Shown here in pieces: positions 1 to 13,200 of a stretch of DNA of 64,000 nt (position 1 is the stretch's first letter; every line of letters begins with the position of its first letter). This DNA is from Panulirus ornatus (Eukaryota; Arthropoda; Malacostraca; Decapoda; Palinuridae), in the NCBI RefSeq assembly GCF_036320965.1, contig NC_092236.1:20491518-20555517 (forward strand), read 5' to 3'. The notes beneath the pieces were generated by a model, which saw only the letters and a list, made by a program, of their open reading frames with translations, did not search any database and was not told where the DNA came from. Position numbers and translations under genes: made by a program.

Positions 1-2008
1 GAATAAGAATAACAAGTAATTTCAGCATGGTAATGAACTAGTACTATTCTATGCACTCTTACTTTTTATAAAACAAATCATACCCCTCATACACCTTACC
101 TGACTGCGACAGCCAGCACCGACAATGGTTTATAACGTTACGAAAACTAAACATGGAAAATTTCTTACCAGTGAACCCGAGTGACTGATATTCTATTACA
201 CCCTACACGTGTAAGTACATCCTTTTTAGTATCACTTCATTTGGTAATCACTTCAAGAAATAGTACATACATATGTATTACTTAACGGGATGTAAGATAA
301 TATCCTGACTTCGATAAATTCAACTTATTTGAAATATTGGAAAGTAAAGTTTCCGAACAGTGCCGTACCCACAAATGCCATAAAGTTTTTGTTGGCAACA
401 TACCTATCGGGACTCTCAGTATCTGCCAATGACCAATACTTTCACCCAACTTCACTTGGCATTAATACAGGATGATATGTGATATCTTTATAAAAATAAT
501 ACAAAAAATGCATCTTTATGGAGTCTCAGTCGGCAAATTTTTCCATCTGGCACAATGTTTATTATGTTAGTACCGGTGCGTTTACAACTTTTTGATAACT
601 TTCCTGACAACCTATCCGGTGAAACGTTTTGAAATTCCCGTGAGTTGCTTTCCATGGGAAATAATAATCTTTTGTAGGCTGCGGAGACCTTGGAATACAA
701 ATAACTATTACAATATTGCTATGCAAGCCTCACTTACACATGATCAAGCGCTATCTCACTGACCCTTCCCTCACGTCGCCGGCTCGCCCAACCACCACAC
801 AGCTCACTGCCTTCGCCTCCACCACTTTTAACCCAAAAATTTTCTAATCGTTATATACCAGTAATTATCTACGGTCTACAAAGTAAAGTTTTAAAAGGTA
901 CCTTATGATAAACTCACTGACCCCAAACCCTTACGTGATTTTATGCCCACTACACCACCGCCACCAACACAAGACTGGCGTAATCTGAGAACACTTAAAA
1001 ACTCGTGAACGTTACGAAACCAGGAAGTGATTTATCGGATGCTGTGGTGCATTTCTGATTTTTCTTTTTTTTTTCAGCTATTTCAACGACATTTGCGATG
1101 CGGTGGTCGGAGAAACATCAAATCAAAAATATCGCAACCTATAATTACCCATTTCGAGGCTACTATATATCTCAACTCTCTTGATACATAGAACTACTTC
1201 AATAAACTATGAAGTTAGATAAGTTTATTTATATGTATATAAAAAAGCTGTTATCCAATCACTACAAATCACAGAGAAAACAAAGACATAACAGCACAAT
1301 AGGTCAACAAACCGAGAGCCACACAAAATGTACTGCTGCACCAAAGACGATTGATGACCTATTTTCTTATGTTGAAGACTCCAGTCACGGACTAAAGTCC
1401 AAATCAAAGCCGGGTCTTAAGTGAAACATAGAAAGAATTATGAATCGGAAAAAGAAAAGATAAGGGAAAGTAATTACGAATTTCTGACATTCCAGCTCTG
1501 TAGGTTGGTTCGCTTGAAATTCCAACTAAGCTCCTGCCACAAGACCGTCAACATCTGCCCAAAGTCCCAGTCACACCCATGACACACACCCACAACACTC
1601 CAGACGCACCCATATCATCCGCCTGCCATACACTTCGTGTCTTGGTCTTAATGAGTTCGAGTTTTTTTAGGCCATACAACCATGTCTGTTATATATTTTA
1701 AGATAAAAAAAAATAAATATTTAATAACGTTCATGTATAACTCAATCTAAAACATGGCGGGCGTATGGAATTCGTGTATTTGCAGTGACGTTTCTATAAC
1801 AGCTCCATACCATCCAAAAGCTTGATGTCAATATGCAAAATTCTTACAGCATGCTTGCACACTGATACATCAGGTCCATGTATACAGTCAAGTGCTGTAT
1901 GTGAAGACAAAGCGTTAAAAGCTCTCATTACTGAACACTAATTTAGACTTCTTATAAAACCATGAACTTGTATCAAGAACTCCCACACCAACCTCCCTTA
2001 ACAAGGTT
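1..2008. other. Intergenic DNA, no gene recognised
   Basis: AT-rich sequence with only short open frames (up to about 70 codons) and no recognisable protein motif, RNA gene or repeat family. There are short A and T runs. I cannot tell whether this is intron or intergenic DNA. Confidence 0.6.
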
Positions 2009-2079
2009 TATTTGATTTCAGAAGATGAGAACAAAGCACAATAGTAATGAACTTTGTTCTCATCTTCTGATATCAAATA
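2009..2079. repeat. 28-bp near-perfect inverted repeat (hairpin)
   Basis: The left arm (2009-2036) and right arm (2052-2079) are reverse complements over 28 bp with a single mismatch, separated by a 15-nt loop (2037-2051). A transcript from either strand would fold into a long, almost perfect hairpin. It could be a foldback scar, a small MITE core or a precursor-miRNA-like hairpin. Nothing around it decides between these. Confidence 0.85.
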
Positions 2080-2568
2080 TACTCTGACGTACATGAAAAA
2101 AAGAGATAACTTATGAAAAATGATTTCATGAATGAATCGTATAAAATGAGAATCTGAGAAATACCAACCACCACCTAGCATGACACGTGAGGCCATTACA
2201 ACAATATCACTGGCAATGGCGAAAGAGATTCAGGCCAGAGAAACCGCATCATATGAAAGTAAAATGAAAATTTTGAAAGTCTCAGCAAAACTTAAGAATC
2301 AAAAGCTTTAAGTCTAAAGTCAGTTTGAAAGTGAAAGAAAGAATAATTTTCAATGTGTCTCACTAATAAGAATAAGAAAATGTAATCACATGAACAATTA
2401 AGAAAAAGATCATGATATAAGGTATGAATATTTACTAGTGTGTTAGCAGCAATTCATAATAACATGACATATAGACACACAGAAATAGATTCACATCTGA
2501 AAAAATTGGAGAAAATATCTTTTTCTAAGTTAACTAAGCCGTAAGAATCTAAAATAATTTCAAATAAT
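2080..2568. other. Intergenic DNA before LINE copy 1
   Basis: No gene, repeat family or regulatory site recognised. The sequence is A-rich. Confidence 0.5.
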
Positions 2569-2576
2569 AATGTCAA
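2569..2576 (+). repeat. Target-site duplication, left copy (LINE copy 1)
   Basis: The octamer AATGTCAA lies directly before the first LINE-homologous base and recurs directly after the A-rich tail at 4852-4859. This is the hallmark of target-primed reverse transcription and fixes both ends of copy 1. Confidence 0.8.
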
Positions 2577-4851
2577 TGGAAGTAAGGGGAGTGGGGGAGG
2601 AGTGGGATGTATTTAGGGAATCAGTGATGGATTGCGCAAAAGATGCTTGTGGCATGAGAAGAGTGGGAGGTGGGTTGATTAGAAAGGGTAGTGAGTGGTG
2701 GGATGAAGAAGTAAGAGTATTAGTGAAAGAGAAGAGAGGCATTTGGACGATTTTTGCAGGGAAAAAATGCAATTGAGTGGGAGATGTATAAAAGAAAGAG
2801 ACAGGAGGTCAAGAGAAAGGTGCAAGAGGTGAAAAAAAGGGCAAATGAGAGTTGGGGTGAGAGAGTATCATTAAATTTTAGGGAGAATAAAAAGATGTTC
2901 TGGAAGGAGGTAAATAAAGTGCGTAAGACAAGGGAGCAAATGGGAACTTCAGTGAAGGGCGCAAATGGGGAGGTGATAACAAGTAGTGGTGATGTGAGAA
3001 GGAGATGGAGTGAGTATTTTGAAGGTTTGTTGAATGTGTTTGATGATAGAGTGGCAGATATAGGGTGTTTTGGTCGAGGTGGTGTGCAAAGTGAGAGGGT
3101 TAGGGAAAATGATTTGGTAAACAGAGAAGAGGTAGTGAAAGCTTTGCGGAAGATGAAAGCCGGCAAGGCAGCAGGTTTGGATGGTATTGCAGTGGAATCT
3201 ATTAAAAAAGGGGGTGACTGTATTGTTGACTGGTTGGTAAGGTTATTTAATGTATGTATGACTCATGGTGAGGTGCCTGAGGATTGGTGGAATGCGTGCA
3301 TAGTGCCATTGTACAAAGGCAAAGGGGATAAGAGTGAGTGCTCAAATTACAGAGGTATAAGTTTGTTGAGTATTCCTGGTAAATTATATGGGAGGGTATT
3401 GATTGAGAGGGTGAAGGCATGTACAGAGCATCAGATTGGGGAAGAGCAGTGTGGTTTCAGAAGTGGTAAAGGATGTGTGGATCAGGTGTTTGCTTTGAAG
3501 AATGTATGTGAGAAATACTTAGAAAAGCAAATGGATTTGTATGTAGCATTTATGGATCTGGAGAAGGCATATGATAGAGTTGATAGAGATGCTCTGTGGA
3601 AGGTATTAAGAATATATGGTGAGGGAGGAAAGTTGTTAGAAGCAGTGAAAAGTTTTTATCGAGGATGTAAGGCATGTGTACGTGTAGGAAGAGAGGAAAG
3701 TGATTGGTTCTCAGTGAATGTAGGTTTGCGGCAGGGGTGTGTGATGTCTCCATGGTTGTTTAATTTGTTTATGGATGGGGTTGTTAGGGAGGTAAATGCA
3801 AGAGTTTTGGAAAGAGGGGCAAGTATGAAGTCTGTTGGGGATGAGAGAGCTTGGGAAGTGAGTCAGTTGTTGTTCGCTGATGATACAGCGCTGGTGGCTG
3901 ATTCATGTGAGAAACTGCAGAAGCTGGTGACTGAGTTTGGTAAAGCGTGAGGAAGAAGAAAGTTAAGAGTAAATGTGAATAAGAGCAAGGTTATTAGGTA
4001 CAGTAGGGTTGAGGGTCAAGTCAATTGGGAGGTGAGTTTGAATGGAGAAAAACTGGAGGAAGTGAAGTGTTTTAGATATCTGGGAGTGGATCTGGCAGCG
4101 GATGGAACCATGGAAGCGGAAGTGGATCATAGGGTGGGGGAGGGGGGCGGAAATTCTGGGGGCCTTGAAGAATGTGTGGAAGTCGAGAACAATATCTCGG
4201 AAAGCAAAAATGGGTATGTTTGAAGGAATAGTGGTTCCAACAATGTTGTATGGTTGCGAGGCGTGGGCTATGGATAGAGTTGTGCGCAGGAGGATGGATG
4301 TGCTGGAAATGAGATGTTTGAGGACAATGTGTGGTGTGAGGTGGTTTGATCGAGTGAGTAACGTAAGGGTAAGAGAGATGTGTGGAAATAAAAAGAGCGT
4401 GGTTGAGAGAGCAGAAGAGGGTGTTTTGAAGTGGTTTGGGCACATGGAGAGAATGAGTGAGGAAAGAATGACCAAGAGGATATATGTGTCGGAGGTGGAG
4501 GGAACGAGGAGAAGAGGGAGACCAAATTGGAGGTGGAAAGATGGAGTGAAAAAGATTTTGTGTGATCGGGGCCTGAACATGCAGGAGGGTGAAAGGAGGG
4601 CAAGGAATAGAGTGAATTGGAGCGATGTGGTATACCGGGGTTGACGTGCTGTCAGTGGATTGAATCAAGGCATTGAAGCGTCTGGGGTAAACCATGGAAA
4701 GCTGTGTAGGTATGTATATTTGCGTGTGTGGACGTATGTATATACATGTGTATGGGGGGGGGGGGGGGTTGGGCCATTTCTTTCGTCTGTTTCCTTGCGC
4801 TACCTCGCAAACGCGGGAGACAGCGACAAAGTATAATAAAAAAAAATAAAA
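2577..4851 (+). mobile_element. LINE family A copy 1, 5'-truncated
   Basis: Non-LTR retrotransposon fragment encoding reverse transcriptase. The motifs, in order, are the GKAAGLDG block, the YRGISLLSIPGK block, CGFRSGKG, MDLEKAYD (motif A aspartate), GLRQGCVMSP (motif B), FADDTALV (catalytic DD), then the C-terminal YGCEAW and [10 protein letters not shown] region. Reading is broken by a 2-nt deletion near 2738, a Cys-to-TGA change near 3948 and a 1-nt G insertion near 4145. The protein ends at 4644. The 3' UTR is the short form, ending GACAAAGTATAATA plus an A-rich tail. The EN domain is missing. The element is dead but recent, because 8-bp target-site duplications survive. Confidence 0.92.
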
Positions 4852-4859
4852 AATGTCAA
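4852..4859 (+). repeat. Target-site duplication, right copy (LINE copy 1)
   Basis: Second AATGTCAA, immediately after the A-rich tail of LINE copy 1. It pairs with 2569-2576. Confidence 0.8.
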
Positions 4860-5017
4860 ATAGAATGAACTATTACAAAAGCTAAATTTCAAACGAGACT
4901 AAATATTCAAAAGAATCGGGCAAGTATTCCAAAATGCATGTCGATTGAGAAAGGCGAGGTCCTTTGGATAACCAAACTGTTCATGTAATGATAATAATAA
5001 CAACAATGATAATAAGT

Positions 5018-6237
5018 TTTTATTATAATTAATCACCGTCTCCCGCGTTAGCGAGGTAGGGCAAGGAAACAGACGAAAGAATGGCCCAACCGACCAACAT
5101 ACACATGTATATACATAAACGCATACACACATATATACATACCTAAACATTTCAACGTATACATACATATACATACACAGACATATACATATATTCACAT
5201 GTACATAGTCATACTTGCTGCCTTCATCCATTCCCGTCGCCACACATGAAATAATATCCCCCCACCCAGCGAGACAGCGTTAGGAAAAGACAAAAAAGCC
5301 ACATTCATTCACACTCCGTCTCTAGCTGTCATGTCCAGGCCCCACAAAACTTTCCATGGTCTACCCCAGACGCTTCACAGGCCCTGGTTCAATCCACTGA
5401 CAGCACGTCCACCATGGTATACCACATCGTTCCAATTCACTCTAATCTTGCACACCTTTCACCCTCCTGTATTTTCAGGCCCCGATCGCTCAAAATATTT
5501 TTCACTCCATCCTTCCACCTCCAATTTGGTCTCCCGCTTCTCCTCTTTCCCTCTACCTCTGACACATATATCCTCTTTGTCAATCTTTCCTCACTCATTC
5601 TCTCCATGTGACCAAACCATTTCAACACACCCTCCTCTGCTCTCTCAACCACACTCTTTTTTATTTCCACACATCTATCTTACCTTTTCATTACTTACTC
5701 GATCAAACCACCTCACACATATTGTCCTCAAACATTTCATTTCCAACACATCCACCCTCCTCCTCACAACCCTATCTATAGCCCATGCCTCGCAACCATA
5801 TAACATTGTTGGAACCACTATTCCTTCAAACATACCCATTTTTGCTCTCCGAGATAACGTTCTCGTCTTCCACACATTCTTCAACGCTCCCAGAAGCTTT
5901 GCCCACTCCCCCACCCTGTGACACTTCCGCTTCCATGGTTCCATCTGCTGCTAAATCCACTCCCAGATATCTAAAACACTTCACTTCCTCCAGATTTTCT
6001 CCATTCAAACTTACCTCCCAATTATCTTGTCCCTTAACCCTGCTGAACCTAATAACCTTACTCTTATTCACATTTATTCTCAGCTTTCTTCTTTCGCACA
6101 CTTTACGAAACTGTCACCAACTTCTGTAGTTTCTCATCCGAATCAGCTACCAACGCTGTATCATCAGCGAACAACAACTGACTCACTTCCCAAGCCCTTT
6201 CATCCACAACAGACCGCATACTTTCCCTTCTCTCCAA
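5018..6237 (-). mobile_element. LINE family A copy 2, long 3' UTR, 5'-truncated
   Basis: Minus-strand copy. The region near 5018-5420 is the long form of the 3' UTR, including the GGCCTGGATGTGG and GACAGCTAGAGACTGAG blocks missing from short-form copies. The coding remnants run from FADDTALVADS (near 6150) through KVIRFSRV, RYLGVDLAADGTM, YGCEAWAIDRV and [10 protein letters not shown]. Several frameshifts are present. The 5' end stops at an (AAT)n tract. More diverged than the copies at 28-62 kb. Confidence 0.88.
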
Positions 6238-6271
6238 AATAATTATAATAGTAATAATTATAATAATAATG

Positions 6272-6326
<55 letters not shown>

Positions 6327-6340
6327 TAATAATAATAATG

Positions 6341-6391
<51 letters not shown>
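6238..6391. repeat. (AAT)n microsatellite
   Basis: About 150 bp of AAT/ATA triplets with a few GAT and CAA interruptions. Any frame through it gives polyisoleucine or polyasparagine, which is not a protein. SINE copy B1 separates it from a second (AAT)n tract at 6635-6711. Confidence 0.95.
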
Positions 6392-6393
<2 letters not shown>

Positions 6394-6634
6394 TTTTTTT
6401 AAACTATTCGCCATTTCCCGCGTTAGCGAGGTAGCGCTAAGAACAGAGGACTGGGCCTTTTTTGGAATATCCTCACCTGGCCCCCTCTGTTCCTTCTTTT
6501 GGAAAATTTAAAAAAAAAAAAAAAAAAAACGAGAGGGGATGATTTCCAGCCCCCCGCTCCCTCCCCTTTTAGTCGCCTTCTACGACACGCAAGGAATACG
6601 TGGGAAGTATTCTTAATCCCCTATCACCAGGGAT
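6392..6634 (-). mobile_element. SINE family B copy 1 (full length)
   Basis: A ~240-bp non-coding element, minus orientation. Read on the minus strand it runs from CCCTGGTGATAGGGG through the hairpin GAATAC(7 nt)GTATTC, the GTCGTAGAAGGCGAC block, an internal T run, AGAAGGAACAGAG, GAATATCC and the 3' core CGCTACCTCGCTAACGCGGGA to a GGCGAATAGTTT plus A tail. I see no clear Pol III A or B boxes. Both flanks are (AAT)n, so it probably inserted into that tract. Confidence 0.9.
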
Positions 6635-6651
6635 AAATAATAATAATAATG

Positions 6652-6711
<60 letters not shown>
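6635..6711. repeat. (AAT)n microsatellite, second half
   Basis: Same triplet repeat as 6238-6391, on the other side of SINE copy B1. It looks like one tract split by the insertion. Confidence 0.95.
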
Positions 6712-6713
<2 letters not shown>

Positions 6714-7131
6714 GCACCAGAAGTCGTATTCATTCCCCCCTCCTCCACCATCCTAACCCCTACAAAAATCGTGCGAATCGCTAGTTATGATTGTGTGCGG
6801 TGGTTGGTTTAAGATTTCTGACGACTTCCGCATTTAGAATGTTTGAAAATTAAAGGAACACTCACAGTACGTGGCGAAATGCAACGAGAAGGAGCTTCTA
6901 CCAAGTTCAACATGTACGTAAATAGAGCCGCGTTGCATAAAAATTGATCCTTTAGTGATACAGCCACTGAACTTACGTCTGACCTTTCAAGGTCACAATA
7001 AATAAGGTTCCACAATATCCCATATGGGACCTATCAAGAATTATCCCGACACGACTGAATCAAAGAAACACAGCAAACCAATATAATGGCTAAGTTGTGC
7101 ACCCAAAGAATAAAGATAAGTATCAACCAAA

Positions 7132-7215
7132 GGAAAAACCTGACAGGAAAGCAAACGTAGTAGTCTTAAAACAATGGAAAATCCTAACAGGAAAGCGAAC
7201 GTAGTAGTTTCAAGT
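7132..7215. repeat. Two-copy tandem repeat, 44-bp period
   Basis: The unit at 7132-7175 (containing GACAGGAAAGC and AACGTAGTAGT) is repeated with a few substitutions from 7176. A small local duplication with no coding content. Confidence 0.75.
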
Positions 7216-10200
7216 TAGTTACGCTTCACGGTGGCGCCCGTCAAGCCTAGGTGAGCGCTGGCCTCCACCCACAACACGCCCTTGCACACTAATCACTTAT
7301 CCTTTTAGCTTTCTTGTTGACCTTGAAGGTATATCAACGCCTTTTTTTTCCCATAACAAATGCTTTTCATGTCCCTAAAAATATTCTTTCAGGATGCAAT
7401 TGCCTTCAACTTTCCAGTAATCTATGACTAATAATACTAGAAACATTTTTTTTTTTTTTTTTTAGTTCAACCAAGAACTTTTTGCAAATAACATCCCTCT
7501 GAATCTCAAGGCTGATCTTTTTTTTTAATTGCAGCACTTGCAAGTAATGCCGAGCTCTCAAGGCTGTCTTACGAGGATTCTGGTATGTAAAGTCGTTTCA
7601 TCGTCAGCTGCTCAAGGTCTAATCCGGCTCTATTACTGCAACTACAAAAGCAAGAAGACTTGCATTATCATTTATAAGGTATCTGGAAACCATAAAACCA
7701 GTTCAATCTGCAAGCCGTGACCAACCCGCGCTATGAAACACTTAAAGTAATCCCATTAAATATGAATGAACCATCGTGTAAATATTGTGAATTTAAAGTA
7801 CCAAGCTTAACTAGAGGAAATACGCCACTGCCGACCGCCAGCTGTTCGACCAACGCAGCTATTATGGCAAAGAAAATGTAAGGTTTGGTTAGACCACTGG
7901 TGATTATGTTGCTTGACGGAATTAGCAGTGCTTGATACATATAAGAGAAGAAAATGCTGCCATGCTTGAGTTCTATTTTCTTCAGTGACACTGTTACGCG
8001 GCACAAAGGGTTATTAGCCCGCATGCGAGAGCGATTACTAAGCGCTTGGGACTGTATCATGTTTTGAAAAGATTCTATGATGAGATTCTTCTCCAGCATC
8101 ATATTTTGTCGCCAGATTCTTTTCCTGTACCATGTATGTACTCCGTATTGATTTGCACCGTATTTTGTAACGCAAATTCTTCTGCTGTATCATGTTCTGT
8201 ACGTGGAGGGATATACGATGAATGGGCGCCTGTAGCTAGTCGAATCCTTCCTAGGCATCCACAGAGAGTGTCGAGTAATACGAGCCAGTCTTATCTTCCG
8301 ATCCGGTTACACAGTTTGTATGACAGAATAGTCGGTGCTCTAAATCCGCACACCCACTTTTCCAGTATTTTCTTAAGAGCTGATTTTATTATACATCCCA
8401 GACTTCACCTTAACCTCCCCACACACTGCACTAAAGAACCCCGCATCCAAAGTTGAGAAAAGACCCCATAACTTATCACAGACCCTATAAAAAGCCAAAA
8501 TATCACACACCTGTGGCATGAAATAAAAACTGTACATGGCTTAATGGCAACCTCATGACTGTATCAGTGAATCAAATAATGTAAATCAGAGTATTCATGT
8601 CCGTAGAGTGGATATTTCACGTCATAATCCATTAATTTCATAGCCTTAAGCTAAATTTCCTGTGTTCACAGAGCAATTTTACAAACCTCTTAAATATGAA
8701 GCTTAATTACAAAAGTTCTGAAGGCAGTAATGAGTTAATGTTGAGGGTCAAGGCCCTCTTCCCCTAACCCGTTCGTGTTCAGACTATCTTAGACGACGTA
8801 GGCCTAATACCCAGAATAACAAACAAAGGGGAACCATACCTGTCTTCACTAGACAGCAACCAGAACAAATATGTTTTGCAAATATCGGCTACCTATGGAA
8901 ATTCGATACCCTAGTATTTAGCAGTATGATAGTTCTGTAAGTATTCAAACCGTACCATCCATTTACATTGTTTCCAATGTAACGAATCATACAGGTCTGT
9001 GACGGCCCTTAACAATGGAGCAATTTCGGCTGAAGTCCTGGGTTACCCTTGGCAACCCATGAAGAATTAATCGGCTGATATCCTCACCTGGGGAATTCAC
9101 TCTGGCAGTTACCGTACGCACTCATCCACACTCATGTTAATTACGTAAAGGTCTCCATAATTTGTAAATGATTTTTACTGTCATGAAGCATTTATCCCGA
9201 CGGAGTACAATCAATAAGCTCTAACATACTTTAGAATGTGGAAACAATTGCCATGACAATGCTTGTGGTTGCAAGTTAAAACTCGTGTTTTCTATAGTGC
9301 GTATTAGTTATATCAATTGCTGTGATGTGACAAGTTGTTCAGGGTGTCAGCTTCGGGAGACGAAGAATGATGACTAAACTTTATGACGATAGCAGAACAC
9401 TGGTGGTACTTCACTGCTCTAACTCCCTCCACTCTTAAATAACTTGAGACTGAAGTGCAACTCTGGTCACTTCTGCGGTAGTCGAGAGCCACTAGCGCCC
9501 ACACTGAAGCCCCTGAAGGCCCCAACTAAATAGTAATTAGAAAATCTTGAAAAAAAGTTATTGAAAATACATTAACCAATGCAAAATTTAAAGTCCATAA
9601 AGAAAACAGTATATGACCAAAAGTTAACATGGTGTCTACTCCCCCAACCCGATTTACAAAATTATCCTAAGCAACAGTGCAGGCAAACGAACGAAATTCA
9701 TTATCTCATTTCTTTCATATAACTTACGTTTATGTCATAAATCAAATATCTATTTCTCTAGCATAACCTACTGTTATTTCATAATTCATTACTTGTACTA
9801 TATACTGTACTGCATTATCTTTAGCTTCCTTCATTTAAGCAAGCGCTACATGAAATCCATCCTCCCCATCCCCGCCTTTCCATCATAAATTTATTCTAAT
9901 TCTGGAATAAACGATTTAATGTCATTCACTTTTAAGATGCATGGTCAACTTACGCATTTATCTGTTATGTGTAATCAGTCTAACTAACCGACTTCTGTAT
10001 GTGTAATTAGACTGACCGAGTGATGATGTTGCCTAAGTATCTCACTAAATATATGCGACTATTTTTAGGTAAACTATTTCGTAATGTCAATGTTGCAACG
10101 GTAATATTTGTTAACATTCACTTACATTTTTCTTTTATTCATTCTATATTCTGCATTCGATTAGACTTAAAAAGTAAGATCAACTCTTCGTCGTGTTCAA

Positions 10201-13200
10201 AGTGATGTAACATCAAAGACAGGCTGGTATCTCCATCATTAAGCGACTATGTAACTGGTACTAGTTTTAAATCAAATACCTCTTCCGTAATTAATTTTTT
10301 TTCTGGATTACTTTGCAAAATGAATCTAAATGTATTCATTTCACAATTCATTTTAAGTAAACAGAAATAGTCATCTAACTGGATATCCAAAAAAATAATA
10401 AATCTCAGATCCTTGCAGGGTCTGTACAGGACCATATTTAGTCTATGATGAACAAATGTATTCATCTCCACAAAATTCTTCACCAAAAGTGGCAGCCACT
10501 ACTGGCGAATTGGTTGAATCACGAAAATGATGATCGTGTTCCTGCATGTAATCTTCACAGTGGGCGGTTTTCCTTTTCTTTTTTTTTTTTTTTTTTACAC
10601 AACGGCATCAGTTCTGCGGCCAGTAACATTATAGCAAGTCGGGTAAAATCACTGTAATTACAGCGTATTTCGCTAAAAAAAAAAGAAAAAACTAAACAAA
10701 AGATAAACCTTCCAACACTGAACTTTTCTGAAAGGTTTGCTTCCCAAGTATACGGGAAATAGAAAATTCTATTGCTCAACCACGAACATCAAAATCATCA
10801 GGTCCCTTACTGAATTATAACTAATATATCTGCAAAAAAAAATAACACTTGTATGCAAAAATGGGAGAAAAAAAAAAAAAAAAGCACATCTATGCGAACA
10901 GTAACAATGAACTGAGGCAGGACGTCAGTTGGTCCATGCTCAAGTAGGCTTGATACGTACACCCTACGTGGTGAGTGGTCTGGTGACCACCACGAACCAC
11001 CGGAGTAATAATATGATACGCAGGTGAAAGGAAGTGCTGCACTATATGTGACCCCAGGAGCTGCCTGACTTACCGGACCTACTTCATAATGCTGTTTCGA
11101 GTTAAATATTTTGCTCACGTGCTGTTTTTTGGACAGTTCCTGGCCACATTAAGTTAATCTTAGCTATTATCAGTGATTCAGTCTAAATATGCATTGCTCG
11201 CATGGGGGTTCCATGTCAAACATAGTCACTTAAGGAAAACGACCAAGTCAAGATCTTGTATTATAAACATCGTCGGTCATATATGTCATTTTTTCTAACG
11301 TGCTAATGCTACTATGATCATAAATAAACACTTCCCAACCCAGGACACTTGCCAACCGGCTGCGTGTGTCAGAAGACAAAGAAACCGCCAGGGAGTGTGT
11401 ACCGACGCTGGACATAACAACCAGTTCCCCTCCGCCGCCAGCTCCCACACCTCAACCCAACCTTCTCCAGTTTCTTACCTCCGGTCAACTTGTGGTTCAC
11501 TCTTGCAGGTCTTCCCAGGATGTTCTCGCATGCAATATCATATTGTTCACATTCACTTATTCGTCATCAATCTTTTTTGTGATTTCCTAATCCTTTCACC
11601 GCTCTATCTACCCGTTTGATACATTAATATTATAACCATTCTTATTTCCCTTAAGTTTCTTCCTCCCATCTCCCCTCCCTCCTTCCTCCTACAATGCCTT
11701 CTCTCTCTTATTCTCCTTTATGTCATCCCACCCTCTAGAGAGCTTGCCTCTCCCGCCCTCCTGGTCATCCCTCTGGCCAGTGACGTAACTTGCCCCTCCC
11801 TTCCTCACCGCTCCTACTTCTCTTCCCAGCATCCTCCAGTCCATTATTATTCATGTCAACTATGTTAAGATTTCTAACCCACTCCGAAACTTTCCTCACG
11901 TTTACCAAAGTTAATCAACTCTCCCTTAAGATTTCACTATACACTGTACGTCCAACTGTCACCTTCCCTGCCTCTCTCTTCCTTGTCACACCTTCCCTCC
12001 CACCTTCCCGCTCACCTCTTCCTTCCCACTTCTTGCACCCCTCCCCCACAACCTCCTGTCCCTCCCCCCATCGCCAGTATTTCCTGTCCCGTGCAGCCGG
12101 AGCCAGCGTCACCACACACCTTGCCTTTCCGCTTCTCATGTTTAACACTTTTAACACCAACAGGTTTAGTTGTCAACACTCAAGCATTCATTTTGCAATA
12201 AACAGCAGAACCCATTTAAGTTCTCGTGTTAGTTACACTAAACGGAGACTATGCCTAACACATTTTCCGGACAACAATGAGGTGGTTTTTCGTTTAGTTT
12301 GGCCTACTTTCAACCACCCCGTATTCTATGATTTATCTACATGTCCACAACATTCTCTCTCCCTCTCTTATTCTAAGGGAATCCCGTCTCGCCTGAGGCA
12401 GGTAATTTCCCTCCCTGATCGGGTCAGCTAACAGTATATCCCACCGGATGTACGTGATGACGGTAGTGCTGCTGATTGTGTGCGGTCTTAAGGTTAGTCT
12501 GACGATAGTTAGGGAGGAACTTCCTTCTCAAGACACCGCTGATGAGAATATACAATCACCCTACAGGAGTGAAGTGGAGCCAGTATCAGCAAAATAAGTT
12601 CAAAACTATAACACCTCAGGGCACACTGACCCATATCAACATCTTAAGTGTGCCTGTCTCTATGATGCGTCGGAAAAGTAAGAGTAAAATGACCAAAAAC
12701 AATCCCATGAGTCAAGCCGACTACTTCATAAGCACGACAGTGCAACTTGGTCTTTGACCTGACCCTTATGAAAGAGATCACATGCCAGGATAATTATGCT
12801 TGAAGAAGCTCAACGGCCGAAACGGCGAGCTCAAAGTTTCGTTCCGTCATGCTTACAGGTGGCTGAAATATCTATTGAACAATTCTTCTCGTATGTACTA
12901 ATGTCCATGATTTTGCAAAATCAGCTATAAAATCAATAATTGAATCACTCTCTGAAAAAGTAAGGAAATAATTGGCAACGGAAAGCAACTCTGTGATAAA
13001 GAAACAAGAAATAATGCAAAACGAAACTCAAATATGGAGTTGAGGAATATAGCATGAAATCCTGATAATCTGTACGTTTAATGAATTAATCATTTATGAC
13101 GTTAAATATGAGTAACCAGTTGATAATGATTATCGCGTGGAAAGAAAAGGGGAAAAATGTGATGATAAATAAGAACATTATAACAACAAACAGAAAGATA

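Noticed and set aside
6103..6414. Open frames of polyisoleucine, polyleucine or polyasparagine, and the many IYIYIY frames elsewhere
   Set aside because: They are translations of (AAT)n and (TA)n microsatellites. Where real protein appears at one end it belongs to the neighbouring LINE or SINE.
7731..8102. 123-codon minus-strand open frame
   Set aside because: No recognisable motif, no supporting context and a length possible by chance in this sequence.
11790..12431. 213-codon plus-strand open frame
   Set aside because: Low-complexity Ser/Pro/Leu translation of C/T-rich DNA, with no domain. Overlapping frames exist on both strands.
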